A stretch of DNA of 64,000 bases from Olsenella sp. An290 (GTDB lineage Bacteria; Actinomycetota; Coriobacteriia; Coriobacteriales; Atopobiaceae). A model generated the notes under the pieces. The model had not been told where the DNA came from. It worked only from the letters and a program-made list of their open reading frames with translations, and did not search any database. Shown here piece by piece: positions 28,377 through 38,341 of the stretch (within the stretch, counting starts at the first letter, position 1; each line of letters begins with the position of its first letter). The stretch spans positions 62,001 to 126,000 of the forward strand of contig NZ_NFIU01000002.1 in the NCBI RefSeq assembly GCF_002159535.1, in the 5' to 3' direction. The translations under genes were made by a program, and so were the position numbers.

Positions 28377-30184
28377 TGGTCGTCCACCTTGAGGACGGCA
28401 AGGAACGCCTCCTGCGGCACCTCCACGGAGCCGATCTGCTTCATGCGCTTCTTGCCCTCCTTCTGCTTCTCGAGGAGCTTGCGCTTGCGCGAGATGTCTC
28501 CGCCGTAGCACTTGGCCAGGACGTCCTTGCGCACGGCCTTAACGGTGCTTCTCGCAATGATCTTGTTGCCGATAGCTCCCTGGATGGGCACCTCGAACTG
28601 CTGACGCGGGATGATCTCCTTGAGCTTGTCGCAGAGGCCGCGCGCGAGGGCGTAGGCCTTGTCCTTGTGCACGATGAAGCTGAGCGCGTCCACCTCGTCT
28701 CCGGAGAGCAGGATGTCGAGCTTCACGAGGTCGCTCGCGCGATAGTCGCTGAACTCGTAGTCCAGGCTCGCGTAGCCCTTGGTGCGGCTCTTGAGCTGGT
28801 CGAAGAAGTCGAGGATGAGCTCGGCGAGCGGGATGTCAAAGTGCATCTCCACGGACTTCTCCGTGAGGTAGACCATGTTCTGCGTGATGCCGCGGTGCTC
28901 GATCGCGAGCTGCATGACCGCGCCCGTGTACTCGGGCGGCACGATGACCTTGGCCTTGAGGAAGGGTTCCTCGATGCGCTCGATGCGGGTGACGTCCGGC
29001 AGGTCCTGGGGGCTCCTCACCTCGAGCATGGTGCCGTCGGTCTTGTAGACGTGGTAGTCCACGGACGGCGAGGTGGCGATGAGGCCGAGCCCGAACTCGC
29101 GCTCCAGGCGCTCCTTCACGACCTCCATGTGGAGGAGGCCGAGGAAGCCCACCCGGAAGCCAAAGCCCAGGGCCACCGACGTCTCCGGGCTCCACGTGAG
29201 CGAGGGGTCGTTCACGTGGAGCTTCTCCAGGGCGTCGCGCAGGTTCTCGTAGTCCTTGTTGTCGATGGGGAAGATGCCCGTGTAGACCATGGGCTTGGCC
29301 TCGCGGTAGCCCGGGCACGCCTCCGCGCAGGGATGCGCCTCGTAGGTGAGGGTGTCGCCCACGCGCACGGCCTCGGGGTCCTTGAGGCCCGTGACCACAA
29401 AGCCCACCTCGCCCACGCCGAGCTCGTCGACGAGCTGCTCGGCCGGGCGCTTGACGCCCACGCCGTCCACGAGAAAGCCCGAGCCCGCCTGCATCATGGA
29501 GAGGCGGTCGCCCTTCCTGATGCGCCCGTCAAAGACGCGCACCGTGGCCACGACGCCTCGGTACTCGTCGAAGTAGGAATCAAGGATGAGCGCCTTGAGC
29601 GGGGCGTCGTAGTCGCCCTTCGGCGGCGAGACGAGAAGGACGATCGCCTCGAGCAGGTCGTGGATGCCCTCGCCGGTCTTGCCGGAGACGCACACGGCGT
29701 CGTCGGCCGGAATCGCAAGGTCCTCCTCGATCTCCTCCCTGACCTCGTCGGGATGAGCGCTCGGCAGGTCGATCTTGTTGATCGCGGGCACGATGTCGAG
29801 GTTCGCGTTCATCGCCAGGTTGGCGTTGGAGACGGTCTGCGCCTCCACGCCCTGGGTGGCGTCCACCACGAGGACCGCGCCCTCGCACGCGGCGAGCGAG
29901 CGGGAGACCTCGTAGGTGAAGTCCACGTGGCCCGGCGTGTCGATGAGGTTGAACTGGTAGGTCTCGCCGTCGTCGGCGTCGTAGGACACGCGCACGGCGT
30001 TGGACTTGATGGTGATGCCGCGCTCGCGCTCGATGTCCATCGTGTCCAGCAGCTGCGCCTCCATGTCGCGCTCCTCCACCGTGTGGGTGAGCTCGAGGAT
30101 GCGGTCCGAGATGGTCGACTTGCCGTGGTCGATGTGCGCAACGATCGAGAAGTTGCGAATATGTGAGGTATCGTTCGTAGACAT
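28373..30184 (-). CDS. lepA: Elongation factor 4 (LepA)
   Basis: A 603-residue translational GTPase with AHIDHGKST (G1), DTPGHVDF (G3) and NKIDLPSA (G4). EF-G-like domains and the LepA-specific C-terminal domain ([24 protein letters not shown]) follow. LepA acts on initiating or stalled ribosomes at the membrane. dusB overlaps its stop. It is divergent from rpsT, with about 110 bases between the starts. Confidence 0.97.
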   Translation of the reverse strand: MSTNDTSHIRNFSIVAHIDHGKSTISDRILELTHTVEERDMEAQLLDTMDIERERGITIKSNAVRVSYDADDGETYQFNLIDTPGHVDFTYEVSRSLAACEGAVLVVDATQGVEAQTVSNANLAMNANLDIVPAINKIDLPSAHPDEVREEIEEDLAIPADDAVCVSGKTGEGIHDLLEAIVLLVSPPKGDYDAPLKALILDSYFDEYRGVVATVRVFDGRIRKGDRLSMMQAGSGFLVDGVGVKRPAEQLVDELGVGEVGFVVTGLKDPEAVRVGDTLTYEAHPCAEACPGYREAKPMVYTGIFPIDNKDYENLRDALEKLHVNDPSLTWSPETSVALGFGFRVGFLGLLHMEVVKERLEREFGLGLIATSPSVDYHVYKTDGTMLEVRSPQDLPDVTRIERIEEPFLKAKVIVPPEYTGAVMQLAIEHRGITQNMVYLTEKSVEMHFDIPLAELILDFFDQLKSRTKGYASLDYEFSDYRASDLVKLDILLSGDEVDALSFIVHKDKAYALARGLCDKLKEIIPRQQFEVPIQGAIGNKIIARSTVKAVRKDVLAKCYGGDISRKRKLLEKQKEGKKRMKQIGSVEVPQEAFLAVLKVDDQ

Positions 30185-30293
30185 GAGGTGAATGATAGCG
30201 AACTCGCGGTCGTTATGCTATATTCGTCGAGTTGACCTCGCCGTGTCTCAGCACAGAGGCCTCAGATTTAATGGGAACCGAAAGGAACTGCAC

Positions 30294-30557
30294 GTGGCTA
30301 ACATCAAGTCTCAGAAGAAGCGCATCATCACCGCTGAGAAGGCGCGTCAGCGCAACAGGGCCGTCCGCTCCGAGCTCAAGACCGCCGTCAAGGCCGTCCG
30401 CGCCGCCGTGGAGGCCAAGGACGCCGAGGCCGCCCAGCTCGCCGCCAACAAGGCCGGCCGCCTGCTCGACAAGGCCGCGTCCAAGGGCATCATCCACAAG
30501 AACCAGGCCGCCCAGCGCAAGAGCGGCGTCCAGAAGCTCGTGAACACCATCAAGTAG
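30294..30557 (+). CDS. rpsT: 30S ribosomal protein S20
   Basis: An 87-residue, Lys/Arg-rich helical protein beginning [20 protein letters not shown], a classic S20 sequence. It binds 16S rRNA near the 5' domain. The start is GTG at 30294 with AAAGGA eight bases upstream, and the protein ends just before a strong terminator. Longer in-frame extensions include the leader and are not supported. GTG start and divergent placement from lepA are typical. Confidence 0.97.
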   Translation: MANIKSQKKRIITAEKARQRNRAVRSELKTAVKAVRAAVEAKDAEAAQLAANKAGRLLDKAASKGIIHKNQAAQRKSGVQKLVNTIK

Positions 30558-30580
30558 CTTCTCTCTCAGAGCGCATCGCA

Positions 30581-30615
30581 AGCGGACCCGGGGTGCTGCC
30601 CGGGTCCGCTTTTTT
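30581..30615 (+). terminator. Intrinsic terminator of rpsT
   Basis: An 11-bp perfect stem AGCGGACCCGG (30581-30591 with 30600-30610) with an eight-base loop is followed by six T. It is the clearest intrinsic terminator on the plus strand. Confidence 0.93.
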
Positions 30616-30738
30616 GTGACAGGGTCGCGGGTCAAACGCCCCGTTCCACAGGGCCGCCACCGCGCACGCCGCGCCCGGGCGAGAAGGACCTCCCGCCGGG
30701 TACCTAACAGGAGCGCTCCCCCGGCCGGGCCCCGGGGC

Positions 30739-31701
30739 TCAGCCGGCCCCGCAGACGTCCGCGATGAGCCGGACCATCTCCGCCTCGGCGTCGGCGCCGC
30801 TCTTGAGGGCGCGCTCGACCTCCGCGCAGCGTCCGAGCAGCGCCTCGAGCTCTCCGTCCCTGAACGCCCCCGCCCACCTGACGTGGTTTCTCACCTGCCA
30901 GGACTGCTTCTTGAGCTCGTCGGCGACGCCGTGGGCCTGGCCTCGCGCGGCGAGCGAGCGGGCGCACACGAGCTCGCGCAGGCGCCCGGAGACGAGCGAG
31001 AGCAGCCCGAGCGGCGAGCCGTCGAGAAGCCGGTAGAGGGCGAGCGAGCGATGCGCGTCGCGCCCGGAGAGCCGGTCGAGGAACTCCCAGGGCTTGACCT
31101 CGGCCACGCGGGCAACGTTCTCCTCGACGAAGGCGCGCGTGATCGTGCCCGCGCCGCCGAGGAGCGCCGCCAGGGTCGAGATCTGGGTGTCGAGCATCGT
31201 CGTGGACTCCCCCACGCGTGCGACGAGCTCCCCGGCGGCGTCGGGAGCGATCCTCACGCCGTGCGCCTCGGCGAGCTTCTGCACGTAGGGAGGCAGGTCG
31301 CGCCCCTTCTTCGCCGCGCACTCGATCACGGTCCTGGGGCCGACCTTGGCAACGGCCTTGTAGAGGCGCGTCGACTTGGCGAGGGTCGTGGCCACGAGCG
31401 CCAGCGTGCAGCTCTCGTTGGGATTGCCGAGGTAGCCCACGATGGCCTCCGAGACCGCCTTGGGGAGCTTCTCGGCACCCTCGATGATCACGACGCGGCG
31501 GGTCCCGCCCATGGGCAGGGTGTTGAGCGAGGCGAGCACCCCCACCGGCTCGAGCTCCCCCGACGCCACGAGCTCCTCCAGGTTGAAGGCCGCAAACGGC
31601 CCGTCGACGCGCGCCCTGAGGCGCGCGACCGCCTGCTTGCGCTTGAGCTCGTCCGGGCCGACGATGAGGTAGGCCGGCAGGAGCGCGGGCTTGTCCGCCA
31701 T
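30739..31701 (-). CDS. holA: DNA polymerase III subunit delta
   Basis: A 320-residue protein beginning LLPAYLIVGPDELKRKQAVARL, with the delta-fold layout: an AAA-like domain lacking a functional Walker A, a lid, and a C-terminal collar. It opens the sliding clamp in the clamp-loader complex. The order comEA-comEC-holA is common in Gram-positives. A TGCTACACT promoter in the 75-base gap after comEC may give it independent expression. Confidence 0.92.
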   Translation of the reverse strand: MADKPALLPAYLIVGPDELKRKQAVARLRARVDGPFAAFNLEELVASGELEPVGVLASLNTLPMGGTRRVVIIEGAEKLPKAVSEAIVGYLGNPNESCTLALVATTLAKSTRLYKAVAKVGPRTVIECAAKKGRDLPPYVQKLAEAHGVRIAPDAAGELVARVGESTTMLDTQISTLAALLGGAGTITRAFVEENVARVAEVKPWEFLDRLSGRDAHRSLALYRLLDGSPLGLLSLVSGRLRELVCARSLAARGQAHGVADELKKQSWQVRNHVRWAGAFRDGELEALLGRCAEVERALKSGADAEAEMVRLIADVCGAG

Positions 31702-31743
31702 GCGAGGGGTCCCTTCTGCGTCGTGGGTGGCATCCGTGGGCCC

Positions 31744-31752
31744 AGTGTAGCA
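31744..31752 (-). promoter_or_regulatory. Extended -10 promoter of holA
   Basis: The minus strand reads TGCTACACT about 43 bases upstream of holA, in the short gap after comEC, without a clear -35. Confidence 0.5.
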
Positions 31753-31776
31753 TGCGCCCGAGCGGCCGCCGGGCGC

Positions 31777-34113
31777 TCATGGCCCGTCCCCGCGCTGGCA
31801 GGAGACGACGGGCCCGCGCCCTCCCGGCTCCACGCACACGTCGCCCGCGTCGCTCGTGCAGAGGAAGACGGAGCCCGCCGCCTCGAGGGCCTCCACGCAC
31901 GCCGGGTCGGGGTGCCCGTAGGGGTTACCCTCCCCCGCGCTCGCCACGGCGACCTCGGCGGCGAGCGTGCGGGCGTCCTCGGGGTAGACCGAGACGGCCG
32001 AGCCGTGGTGCCCCACCTTCAGGAAGTCGACGTCGCCCACCTCGCCACGCGCAAGGACCGCCGCGGTCTCGTCACGCTCGGCGTCGCCCGTGAGCAGCCC
32101 CGTCAGCGTGCGGGAGCCGTCGTCGAAGCTCAGGGCGAGCTCGAGCGAGTGGGCGTTCTCCGTCCCGTCGACAGGGCCCGTCGGCGAGACGCAGGCGAGC
32201 GAGAAGCGCCCCACCCTGACCACGTCCCCGTGGCGCAGCGTCTTGAGCCGCGCGCCCTCCGGAAGCGGGGGCTCCACCCCCTCGCCCGCCATCACGACCC
32301 GAGCGCCCGTGACGGCGGCCGCGGCCGCAAGGCCGCCCGTGTGGTCGTCGTGCAGGTGCGTGACGATGACCGCGTCGAGGTGGAAGACGTTGTTGCGCGC
32401 GAGGGCCTCCGTGACGGCGTCGCCCGGGCCCGCGTCCACGAGCGTCGCGCTCGCGCCGTCCGTGACGAGGATCGCGTCCCCCTGACCGACGTCGAGGACG
32501 CGCACGCAGGCGGGTGCGAAGAGGCGCCACCTCACGTACCACGCAAGCGCGACGGCCGCCACGACCCCGACCCCGGCAGAGAGGCCCCGGCGCGTAAGGC
32601 GCGGCCACCAGGCGACGAGGGCCGCCAGGGCGAGCGCGAGGGCGACGAGGGCCGCCGTCTCGTCCGCGCTCACGGCGACGCAGGAGAGCGGGAGCGCCGC
32701 GAGCGAGCGCAGGGCGGCCATGAGGGCGCTCCCGACGACGTCGCAGGCGGCGAGCGCGACGCCCTGCACGGACGGGAGCGCAACGAGCGCCGCGGCGGCG
32801 AGCCCAAGGGCGAGCAGCGCCGAGAAGAGCGGGGCGAGCACGACGTTGGCGAGCGGCGCCACGAGGGAGAGCTGCGAGAACGTCGCGCAGACGAGCGGTG
32901 CCGTGACCGCCTGGGAGACGAGCGTGAGCGAGAGCGCCTCCTCGGCGGCGTCCCAGGCGCGGGCGAGCCGACGGGCGGGCGGGCGCAGGAGCGCAGCCGG
33001 GGGCGGGGCGAGCGTGCGCACCGCGTAGCGCGCGTAGGCGCCGAGCGCGCAGATGCCGCAGACGCACGCCACGGAGAGGAGGTAGCCCAGCTGCCCCGTC
33101 ACCCCGGGGTCCGCGAGCGCCATGCCGAGCGCCACGAGGGAGGCGGAGGAGAGCGGGTGCGCGCGGCGGCCCGCGAGCCGCGAGAGCTCCGCCACGAGCG
33201 ACATGGCCCAGGCCCGCACGGCCGAGGCGGGCGCGCCGCAGAAGACGACGAAGGCCCCCGTGAGCGCGAGCAGGAGCGCAGAGCGCAGGGCCGGCCGGAG
33301 GCGCGCGCGGGAGAGCGCGCGGCCGGCGAGGGCGCTCACGAGCACGAGATGCCCGCCCGAGACCGCCACGAGGTGCGAGACCCCGCAGGACGCGAAGACG
33401 TCGCTCAGGCCGCGGCGGGACATCGCCTGGGTCGAGGCGCAGATCGTCCCGGCGAGAAGCGCCCGGGCGTCCGACGACTCCGCGTCGAGGCTCTCGAGCA
33501 CGGCCTCGCGCAGCCGCAGGACGACCCCGCGCACGCCGCCCGCGGGCTCCCTCGAGAGGACCCGCACCGCGCGCACCGTGCCGGAGAGCCCCTGCGCACG
33601 GGAGCTCGCGCCCCACTCCCCCTCCTCATTGGGCGAGAAGCGCCCCACGCAGCGGATCGTCGTCCCCAGGGGGACGGGCGCGTCGGCCGTGAGCCACACG
33701 CCGCCCGCGTCGCGCCCGGCCGAGACCACGCGCGCCCGTCCGCGCCAGCCCTGGGGGCCCTCCGACATGTCGCCCTCGAGCCTCAGCTCGAAGGCCGAGA
33801 CGGGGCTCGACCCCAGGAGCGCCGCGACCCTCCCCTGGCGCGCGAGCTCTCCGGCCGAGGCCGCGAGCGCGCACCCGAGCGCCGCGAGGAGCGCGAGGGC
33901 GAGCCCGGACGAGCCGCGCAGGAGCCGGCGCGCGGGCGGGGCGCAGCAGAGGGCGCCGAGGAGGAGCGCGGCGAGCGCCGCCCCAAGGAGCGCGCGGGGG
34001 TCCGGCGCGAGGGCGAGCGAGGCCCGCACGCACCCAAGGGCGAGAAGGAGCGCCCAGAAGGCGGCGGGAAGGAGCGGGCGCTCGGGGCGCTCGGGCGGCG
34101 TCCCCTCAGACAC
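31777..34113 (-). CDS. comEC: ComEC/Rec2 DNA uptake channel protein
   Basis: A 778-residue protein. It has an N-terminal OB-like soluble region, a competence domain with about ten hydrophobic helices and the conserved HLVAVSGGHLVLVSALAGR, and a C-terminal metallo-beta-lactamase-like domain from about residue 530 with HLHDDHTGGL near 580. ComEC passes single-stranded DNA across the membrane in natural transformation; the lactamase domain is thought to degrade the other strand. The GTG start overlaps comEA by eight bases. It is intact, so DNA uptake is possible if the rest of the machinery exists elsewhere. Confidence 0.94.
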   Translation of the reverse strand: MSEGTPPERPERPLLPAAFWALLLALGCVRASLALAPDPRALLGAALAALLLGALCCAPPARRLLRGSSGLALALLAALGCALAASAGELARQGRVAALLGSSPVSAFELRLEGDMSEGPQGWRGRARVVSAGRDAGGVWLTADAPVPLGTTIRCVGRFSPNEEGEWGASSRAQGLSGTVRAVRVLSREPAGGVRGVVLRLREAVLESLDAESSDARALLAGTICASTQAMSRRGLSDVFASCGVSHLVAVSGGHLVLVSALAGRALSRARLRPALRSALLLALTGAFVVFCGAPASAVRAWAMSLVAELSRLAGRRAHPLSSASLVALGMALADPGVTGQLGYLLSVACVCGICALGAYARYAVRTLAPPPAALLRPPARRLARAWDAAEEALSLTLVSQAVTAPLVCATFSQLSLVAPLANVVLAPLFSALLALGLAAAALVALPSVQGVALAACDVVGSALMAALRSLAALPLSCVAVSADETAALVALALALAALVAWWPRLTRRGLSAGVGVVAAVALAWYVRWRLFAPACVRVLDVGQGDAILVTDGASATLVDAGPGDAVTEALARNNVFHLDAVIVTHLHDDHTGGLAAAAAVTGARVVMAGEGVEPPLPEGARLKTLRHGDVVRVGRFSLACVSPTGPVDGTENAHSLELALSFDDGSRTLTGLLTGDAERDETAAVLARGEVGDVDFLKVGHHGSAVSVYPEDARTLAAEVAVASAGEGNPYGHPDPACVEALEAAGSVFLCTSDAGDVCVEPGGRGPVVSCQRGDGP

Positions 34114-34801
34114 AGACCATCGCCTCGAGCTTCTCGAACTTCTTCTCCCCGATGCCCGAGACCCGCATGAGGTCCTCGGGAGACGAGAAGGGCCCGTTGC
34201 GCTCGCGGTCCTCGATGATGGCGCGCGCCGTCGCCTCGCCGACGCCGGGCAGGGCGTCGAGCTCCTCGACGCCCGCGGTGTTGAGGTTCACGGGACCCGA
34301 GGCCTGCTCGGGGGCGGCGCCCGCCCCTGCGGACGGGGCGGGGGACGCCTCGCCCGCGAGGGGGACGTGGACCTTCTCGCCGTCCGCGAGCGGGGCGGCA
34401 AGGTTGATCGAGCTCGTGTCCGCCCCCTCCACGACCCCTCCCGCGGCGAGGACGGCGTCGTTCGCGCGCGAGCCCGCGGGGAGCTCGTAGACGCCGGGGG
34501 CGGCCACCGCCCCGTCCACGTGGACGACGAGCGGCGCCTCGGGTTCGGCTGCCGCGACACCGCCCTCGCCCGAGCCGTCCTTCTCGCCCCCGACGTCCTT
34601 CTCGCCCGCGGCGTCCTGCGGCCCCTCGGCCGCCTCCTCGACCATCCCCGCCGAGCGCTCTATCGTCACGCCCCCGGGCCCGCCGAGGAGCCCGAGCGCC
34701 GTGGCGGCCACCGCGAGCGCGGCGAGCGCGCCCGCCGCGGCGACGCCGACCCTGAGCCCAAGCCTGCCGGAAAGCCTCCCTGCCCTCCGCTCCTGTGCCA
34801 C
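34106..34801 (-). CDS. comEA: ComEA-like DNA-binding competence protein
   Basis: A 231-residue protein. A short cytoplasmic part is followed by one membrane helix (about 15-40), then an Ala/Glu/Gly-rich stretch, a SLBB-like domain (PLVVHVDGAVAAPGVYELPAG) and a C-terminal helix-hairpin-helix pair (VNLNTAGVEELDALPGVGEA) that binds DNA. It would hold incoming DNA outside the cell and pass it to ComEC. GTG start; comEC is translationally coupled. Confidence 0.93.
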   Translation of the reverse strand: MAQERRAGRLSGRLGLRVGVAAAGALAALAVAATALGLLGGPGGVTIERSAGMVEEAAEGPQDAAGEKDVGGEKDGSGEGGVAAAEPEAPLVVHVDGAVAAPGVYELPAGSRANDAVLAAGGVVEGADTSSINLAAPLADGEKVHVPLAGEASPAPSAGAGAAPEQASGPVNLNTAGVEELDALPGVGEATARAIIEDRERNGPFSSPEDLMRVSGIGEKKFEKLEAMVCV

Positions 34802-34908
34802 GCGACCACCCCCCCTGGGAAAAGCTTCCCCCTAGGGCGCGCGCCGCGCGGCCGCGCGGGAAAAACGCCCGGCACGAACCTGCCAGGACTCTCTCGGGAT
34901 GCCGACAG

Positions 34909-34945
34909 AAAAGGGCGGGCGCCCACGATGCGTGGGTCGCCCGCC
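34909..34945 (-). terminator. Intrinsic terminator after thiI
   Basis: On the minus strand the stem GGCGGGCG/CGCCCGCC with an inner CCCAC/GTGGG is followed by CTTTTC. It lies 44 bases past the thiI stop. Confidence 0.75.
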
Positions 34946-34988
34946 ATCTGACTTCGAACTATGTGCGCACCGCTCGCGGGCAGATCCC

Positions 34989-36236
34989 CTACCGCTCGCC
35001 GCCTCTCCAGGCCGAGAGCTCCGCGTGGTGCTCCCTAAGGCCTCCCCTGGGCGCGTGGTAGGACGGGCACTGCGAGAAGTCGCGCCACTCGACGTGCTCG
35101 ACGAGGTCGGCCACCATGGCCTCGTGGTCGAAGCTCTCCCAGGCCTCGAGCACCTCGGGGAGGCGCGCGTGGGTCTCCGGGCGGCGCGGCATGAAGAGCG
35201 TGCAGCAGTCCGGCGCGGTCTCGCAGGAGATGTCGTAGGTCCCGATCTCGTGCGCGCGAGCGATGATCTCCTGCTTGTCCGAGCCGATGAGCGGCCGCAG
35301 GACGGGCATGGTCACGGCCTCGTTCACGGCGGCGATGTTGTCGAGCGTCTGCGAGGCAACCTGGCCGAGGGACTCGCCGGTGACGAGCGCCTTGGCGCCC
35401 TCGAGCCGGGCGATGCGCTCGGCGACCTGCAGCATGACGCGACGGTACATGATGATGCGCAGGCCCTGGGGCACGGCGAGCGAGATCTCGCGCTGGCGCT
35501 CGCCGAAGGGCACCACGTAGAGGCGCCCGATCGCGCCGGAGGGCGCGAGGGCCTCGACGATGTCCTGGCAGAGCCACTCGGAGGTGTCGGAGGTCATGGG
35601 GCGGCCCGAGAAGTGCACCGGGACGCAGGTCGCGCCGCGCCGGCCCACCATCCAGGTGGCGACGGGCGAGTCAAAGCCGCTCGAGAGGAGCGTGACGACC
35701 TTGCCGGCGGTGCCCACGGGAAGCCCCCCCACGCCCGGCGCCGAGGCGGCGTAGACGTAGGTCGACCCCTGGACCACGTGCACGACCACCGTGACGTCGG
35801 GGGTGTGCACGTCGACCTTCTTGTCGGGGAACGCCTCGCAGAGGACCGACCCCACGAGACGGTTCATCTCGAGCGAGTGGAGCTCGTAGGTCGTCGAGGA
35901 GCGACGGGCGTGCACCTTGAAGGTGGCGAAGTCGCCCGCCTCCCCGAGGGCGCGGACCGCGGCGGCGCAGTACTCGGCCTCGTCGAGCCCGCAGCGATAG
36001 GCCAGCGAGACGCGCGCCACGCCCGGGACGCGCCTGATCGCGGCGGCCATCTCCTCCGTGGCCAGCCGGTCGGAGGCCTCGACGACCAGGTGCCCCGACA
36101 CGCGCGCGATGTTCGCGGGCGAGAAGGACCTGAGCGCCCGGTGCAGGTTGGTGACGAGCTGGTTCTCGAAGGTCGAGCGGTTCTTGCCCTTGAGCCCGAT
36201 CTCGTGGTAGTGGACGAGGCAGAGTCTCTCGGTCAT
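34989..36236 (-). CDS. thiI: tRNA 4-thiouridine synthetase ThiI
   Basis: A 415-residue protein: ferredoxin-like and THUMP domains, then a PP-loop ATPase with LLSSGFDSPVATW and the adenylation core. It lacks the C-terminal rhodanese domain of the E. coli enzyme, so, as in other short forms, sulfur must be carried directly from a cysteine desulfurase. It thiolates U8 of tRNA and may take part in thiamin synthesis. It follows rpoZ. Confidence 0.94.
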   Translation of the reverse strand: MTERLCLVHYHEIGLKGKNRSTFENQLVTNLHRALRSFSPANIARVSGHLVVEASDRLATEEMAAAIRRVPGVARVSLAYRCGLDEAEYCAAAVRALGEAGDFATFKVHARRSSTTYELHSLEMNRLVGSVLCEAFPDKKVDVHTPDVTVVVHVVQGSTYVYAASAPGVGGLPVGTAGKVVTLLSSGFDSPVATWMVGRRGATCVPVHFSGRPMTSDTSEWLCQDIVEALAPSGAIGRLYVVPFGERQREISLAVPQGLRIIMYRRVMLQVAERIARLEGAKALVTGESLGQVASQTLDNIAAVNEAVTMPVLRPLIGSDKQEIIARAHEIGTYDISCETAPDCCTLFMPRRPETHARLPEVLEAWESFDHEAMVADLVEHVEWRDFSQCPSYHAPRGGLREHHAELSAWRGGER

Positions 36237-36244
36237 GCCGCCGC

Positions 36245-36529
36245 CTAGAGGGCGATCGTGTTGGCGCCGCGCACGCCCTCGTCGAAGTCCTCCTTGACGA
36301 AGCCCAGGGTGCCGTCCTCGATCTCGGTCATGGCGATGGACACGGGGTCCTTGCCGGAGGCGACGGTGGTGATGTCGTCGAATTCCTGGATGGCGGCGAC
36401 GCGCAGGTGCTGGCCGCGCACCATGTTGTTGATGTCACAGGCGCGCTTGGACGCGATGGAGCAGAGCAGGAAGGGGTTGTGCTCGGTCTTCTCGAGCAGC
36501 GCGTCGATCTCAGGCTTGATAACAGACAT
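36245..36529 (-). CDS. rpoZ: RNA polymerase subunit omega
   Basis: A 94-residue omega subunit with the family block NPFLLCSIASKRACDINNMV and a C-terminal acidic tail. It aids assembly and stability of RNA polymerase. I chose the ATG at 36529 (MSVIKPEIDALLEKTEHN), which lies just after the gmk stop; an ATG eight codons upstream would fall inside gmk. gmk-rpoZ is a common pair. Confidence 0.92.
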   Translation of the reverse strand: MSVIKPEIDALLEKTEHNPFLLCSIASKRACDINNMVRGQHLRVAAIQEFDDITTVASGKDPVSIAMTEIEDGTLGFVKEDFDEGVRGANTIAL

Positions 36530-36530
36530 C

Positions 36531-37106
36531 TTAGAGCGAGCTCCTTGTCTCATAGGAATCGATTACGTGCGCGAGGTCGTCGACGGCCCGGTCGAGGTCG
36601 TCGTTTACGATGCGCACGTCGTAGCGGTCGGCGTAGGACATCTCGCGCCGGGCGTTGGCCAGGCGGCGCTCGATTGACGCCTCGTCCTCGGTGCCGCGGC
36701 CGCGCAGGCGCCGCTCGAGCTCCTCCGGGCTGGGGGGCTCAATGAACACGAGGACGGCCTCGGGGTGGGAGGCACGGACGCTGAGGGCGCCCTGGACGTC
36801 AATCTCAAGCACGACGGAGCGCCCCTCGGCCAGCACGCGCTCCACCTCGGAGCGCAGCGTGCCGTAGCGGTGCCCGTGCACCCATGCCCACTCGAGGAAC
36901 TCCCCCTCCCCGACCCGACGCTCGAACTCGGCGTCGTCGAGGAAGTGGTAGGAGACCCCGTCGACCTCGCCCGGTCGCGGCTCCCTCGTAGTCGCAGAGA
37001 CCGTCAGGCCCAGGCGCGTGAGACGCTCGCGCAGCAGCGCGACGAGCGTCCCCTTGCCCACGCCTGACGGCCCCGAGACGACGAAGAGCCTGGCTTCCCT
37101 CGTCAC
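36531..37106 (-). CDS. gmk: Guanylate kinase
   Basis: A 191-residue kinase with Walker A SGPSGVGKGT at the N-terminus and the GMP-binding segment STTREPRPGEVDGVSYHFL. It phosphorylates GMP to GDP. The GTG start overlaps the mihF stop (TAGTG) by one base, and rpoZ follows immediately. The mihF-gmk-rpoZ order is characteristic of actinobacteria. Confidence 0.97.
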   Translation of the reverse strand: MTREARLFVVSGPSGVGKGTLVALLRERLTRLGLTVSATTREPRPGEVDGVSYHFLDDAEFERRVGEGEFLEWAWVHGHRYGTLRSEVERVLAEGRSVVLEIDVQGALSVRASHPEAVLVFIEPPSPEELERRLRGRGTEDEASIERRLANARREMSYADRYDVRIVNDDLDRAVDDLAHVIDSYETRSSL

Positions 37107-37414
37107 TACTTGGAGAGGGCCTCGACGAGCTGCTCGCGCTGGCGGGCGCCCAGGCCCTTGACGCGGCGGGTGGCGGAGATGCCCAGCTCGTCCATGATCT
37201 TGGCGGCCTTGGCCTTGCCGTAGCCGGGGAGGGACTCGATGAGCGTGGAGACCTTCATGCGGCTGGCGATGGGGTCGTCGGACTCGAGGACGTCCTCAAG
37301 GGTGACCTTGCCGCTCTTGATCTTCTCGCGCAGCTCGGCGCGCTCGTGACGGGCCTGGGCGGCCTTCTCGAGGGCGGCCTTGCGCTGCTCGTCGGTAAGC
37401 TGGGGTAGAGCCAT
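37106..37414 (-). CDS. mihF: Actinobacterial integration host factor
   Basis: A 102-residue basic protein with a helical N-terminus and a helix-two-turn-helix DNA-binding end (LIESLPGYGKAKAAKIMDELGI, split here as two motifs around GYGKAK). It matches the actinobacterial IHF that bends DNA and is essential in several species. I chose the ATG at 37414 with GGAGGAAC before it. A leader of about 150 bases contains a TTGCAA/CACACT candidate promoter and a small GC hairpin near 37446-37469. Confidence 0.9.
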   Translation of the reverse strand: MALPQLTDEQRKAALEKAAQARHERAELREKIKSGKVTLEDVLESDDPIASRMKVSTLIESLPGYGKAKAAKIMDELGISATRRVKGLGARQREQLVEALSK

Positions 37415-37615
37415 TGTTCCTCCAAACATCGTTCAATCCGATGAGTCCGCCTGCCTCCAGGCGGGCTCGCAATGAAACAGTGTGCCCATTTATCTCTGCT
37501 TTTGCAAGACATCTCCACCAAAGGTGCAGGTCAAGGGCCAATCCTTCACAACGCGTCGACCGGGCGCCACGCACGGCGCCCCAAGGCGCCCGGAAAAAAC
37601 GCCAGCTCAGGACGA

Positions 37616-38341
37616 CTACGAGGCCATGAGCTCCTCGCAGATGGCGTCGAAGGCCGCCACGGGGTCGTCGGCCCCCGTGATGGGACGGCCGATGACCAGC
37701 TTGGAGGCCCCGGCCTCGATCGCGGCGGCGGGGGTGGCAATGCGCTTCTGGTCCCCCACCTCGGCGCCCGCGGGGCGCACGCCCGGCGTGACGATCAAGG
37801 CGTCAGGGCCGAGCAGGGCGCGCATGTCGGCGGCCTCCTGCGGCGAGCACACGATGCCGTCGGAGCCGGCGGCGTAGGCGAGGCGGGCGAGGCGGGCGAC
37901 CTCCTCGGCCACGGGGGCGTCCACGCCGATCTCGGCGAGCGCCGCCTGGTCCATGCTCGTGAGCACGGAGATGGCCACGAGGCGCGTGCGGTCCCCGCCG
38001 CGCAGCTCCGCCGCCTCCTCGGCGCCCGTGCGCGCCGCGGCGACCATCGCCGAGGAGCCGAGGCCGTGGATGGAGAGGATGTCGGCGCCGGTGAGCGAGG
38101 CCGCGCGGACCGCGCCCTGCACCTGGAAGGGAATGTCGTGGACCTTGAGGTCGAGGAACACGCGCAGGCCGCGCTCGCGCATCGCCTCGACGATGGCGGG
38201 GCCCTCGGCGTAGAAGAGCGTCATGCCCACCTTGACCCACGTGGCCTTGCCCGCGAGCATGTCGGCGAGCTCGAAGGCCCGCTCGCGGCTGCAGTCAAGG
38301 GCGATGATGACCTTGTCGCTTGCCTGTTCGTACGTCAGCAT
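37616..38341 (-). CDS. pyrF: Orotidine 5'-phosphate decarboxylase
   Basis: A 241-residue type I OMP decarboxylase with KVIIALDCSRERAFELADM, the catalytic FLDLKVHDIPFQVQGAV and the phosphate-binding VTPGVRPAG. It makes UMP, the last step of the pathway. The ATG overlaps the pyrD stop by seven bases. This is the last gene of the pyr operon. Confidence 0.96.
   Translation of the reverse strand: MLTYEQASDKVIIALDCSRERAFELADMLAGKATWVKVGMTLFYAEGPAIVEAMRERGLRVFLDLKVHDIPFQVQGAVRAASLTGADILSIHGLGSSAMVAAARTGAEEAAELRGGDRTRLVAISVLTSMDQAALAEIGVDAPVAEEVARLARLAYAAGSDGIVCSPQEAADMRALLGPDALIVTPGVRPAGAEVGDQKRIATPAAAIEAGASKLVIGRPITGADDPVAAFDAICEELMAS

Noticed and set aside
34192-34600. Copies of GGCGAGAAG within coding regions as part of the 14-mer family
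   Set aside because: Short 9-mers in genes mostly follow from Gly-Glu-Lys codons or their reverse; only the full 14-mer in gaps is counted.
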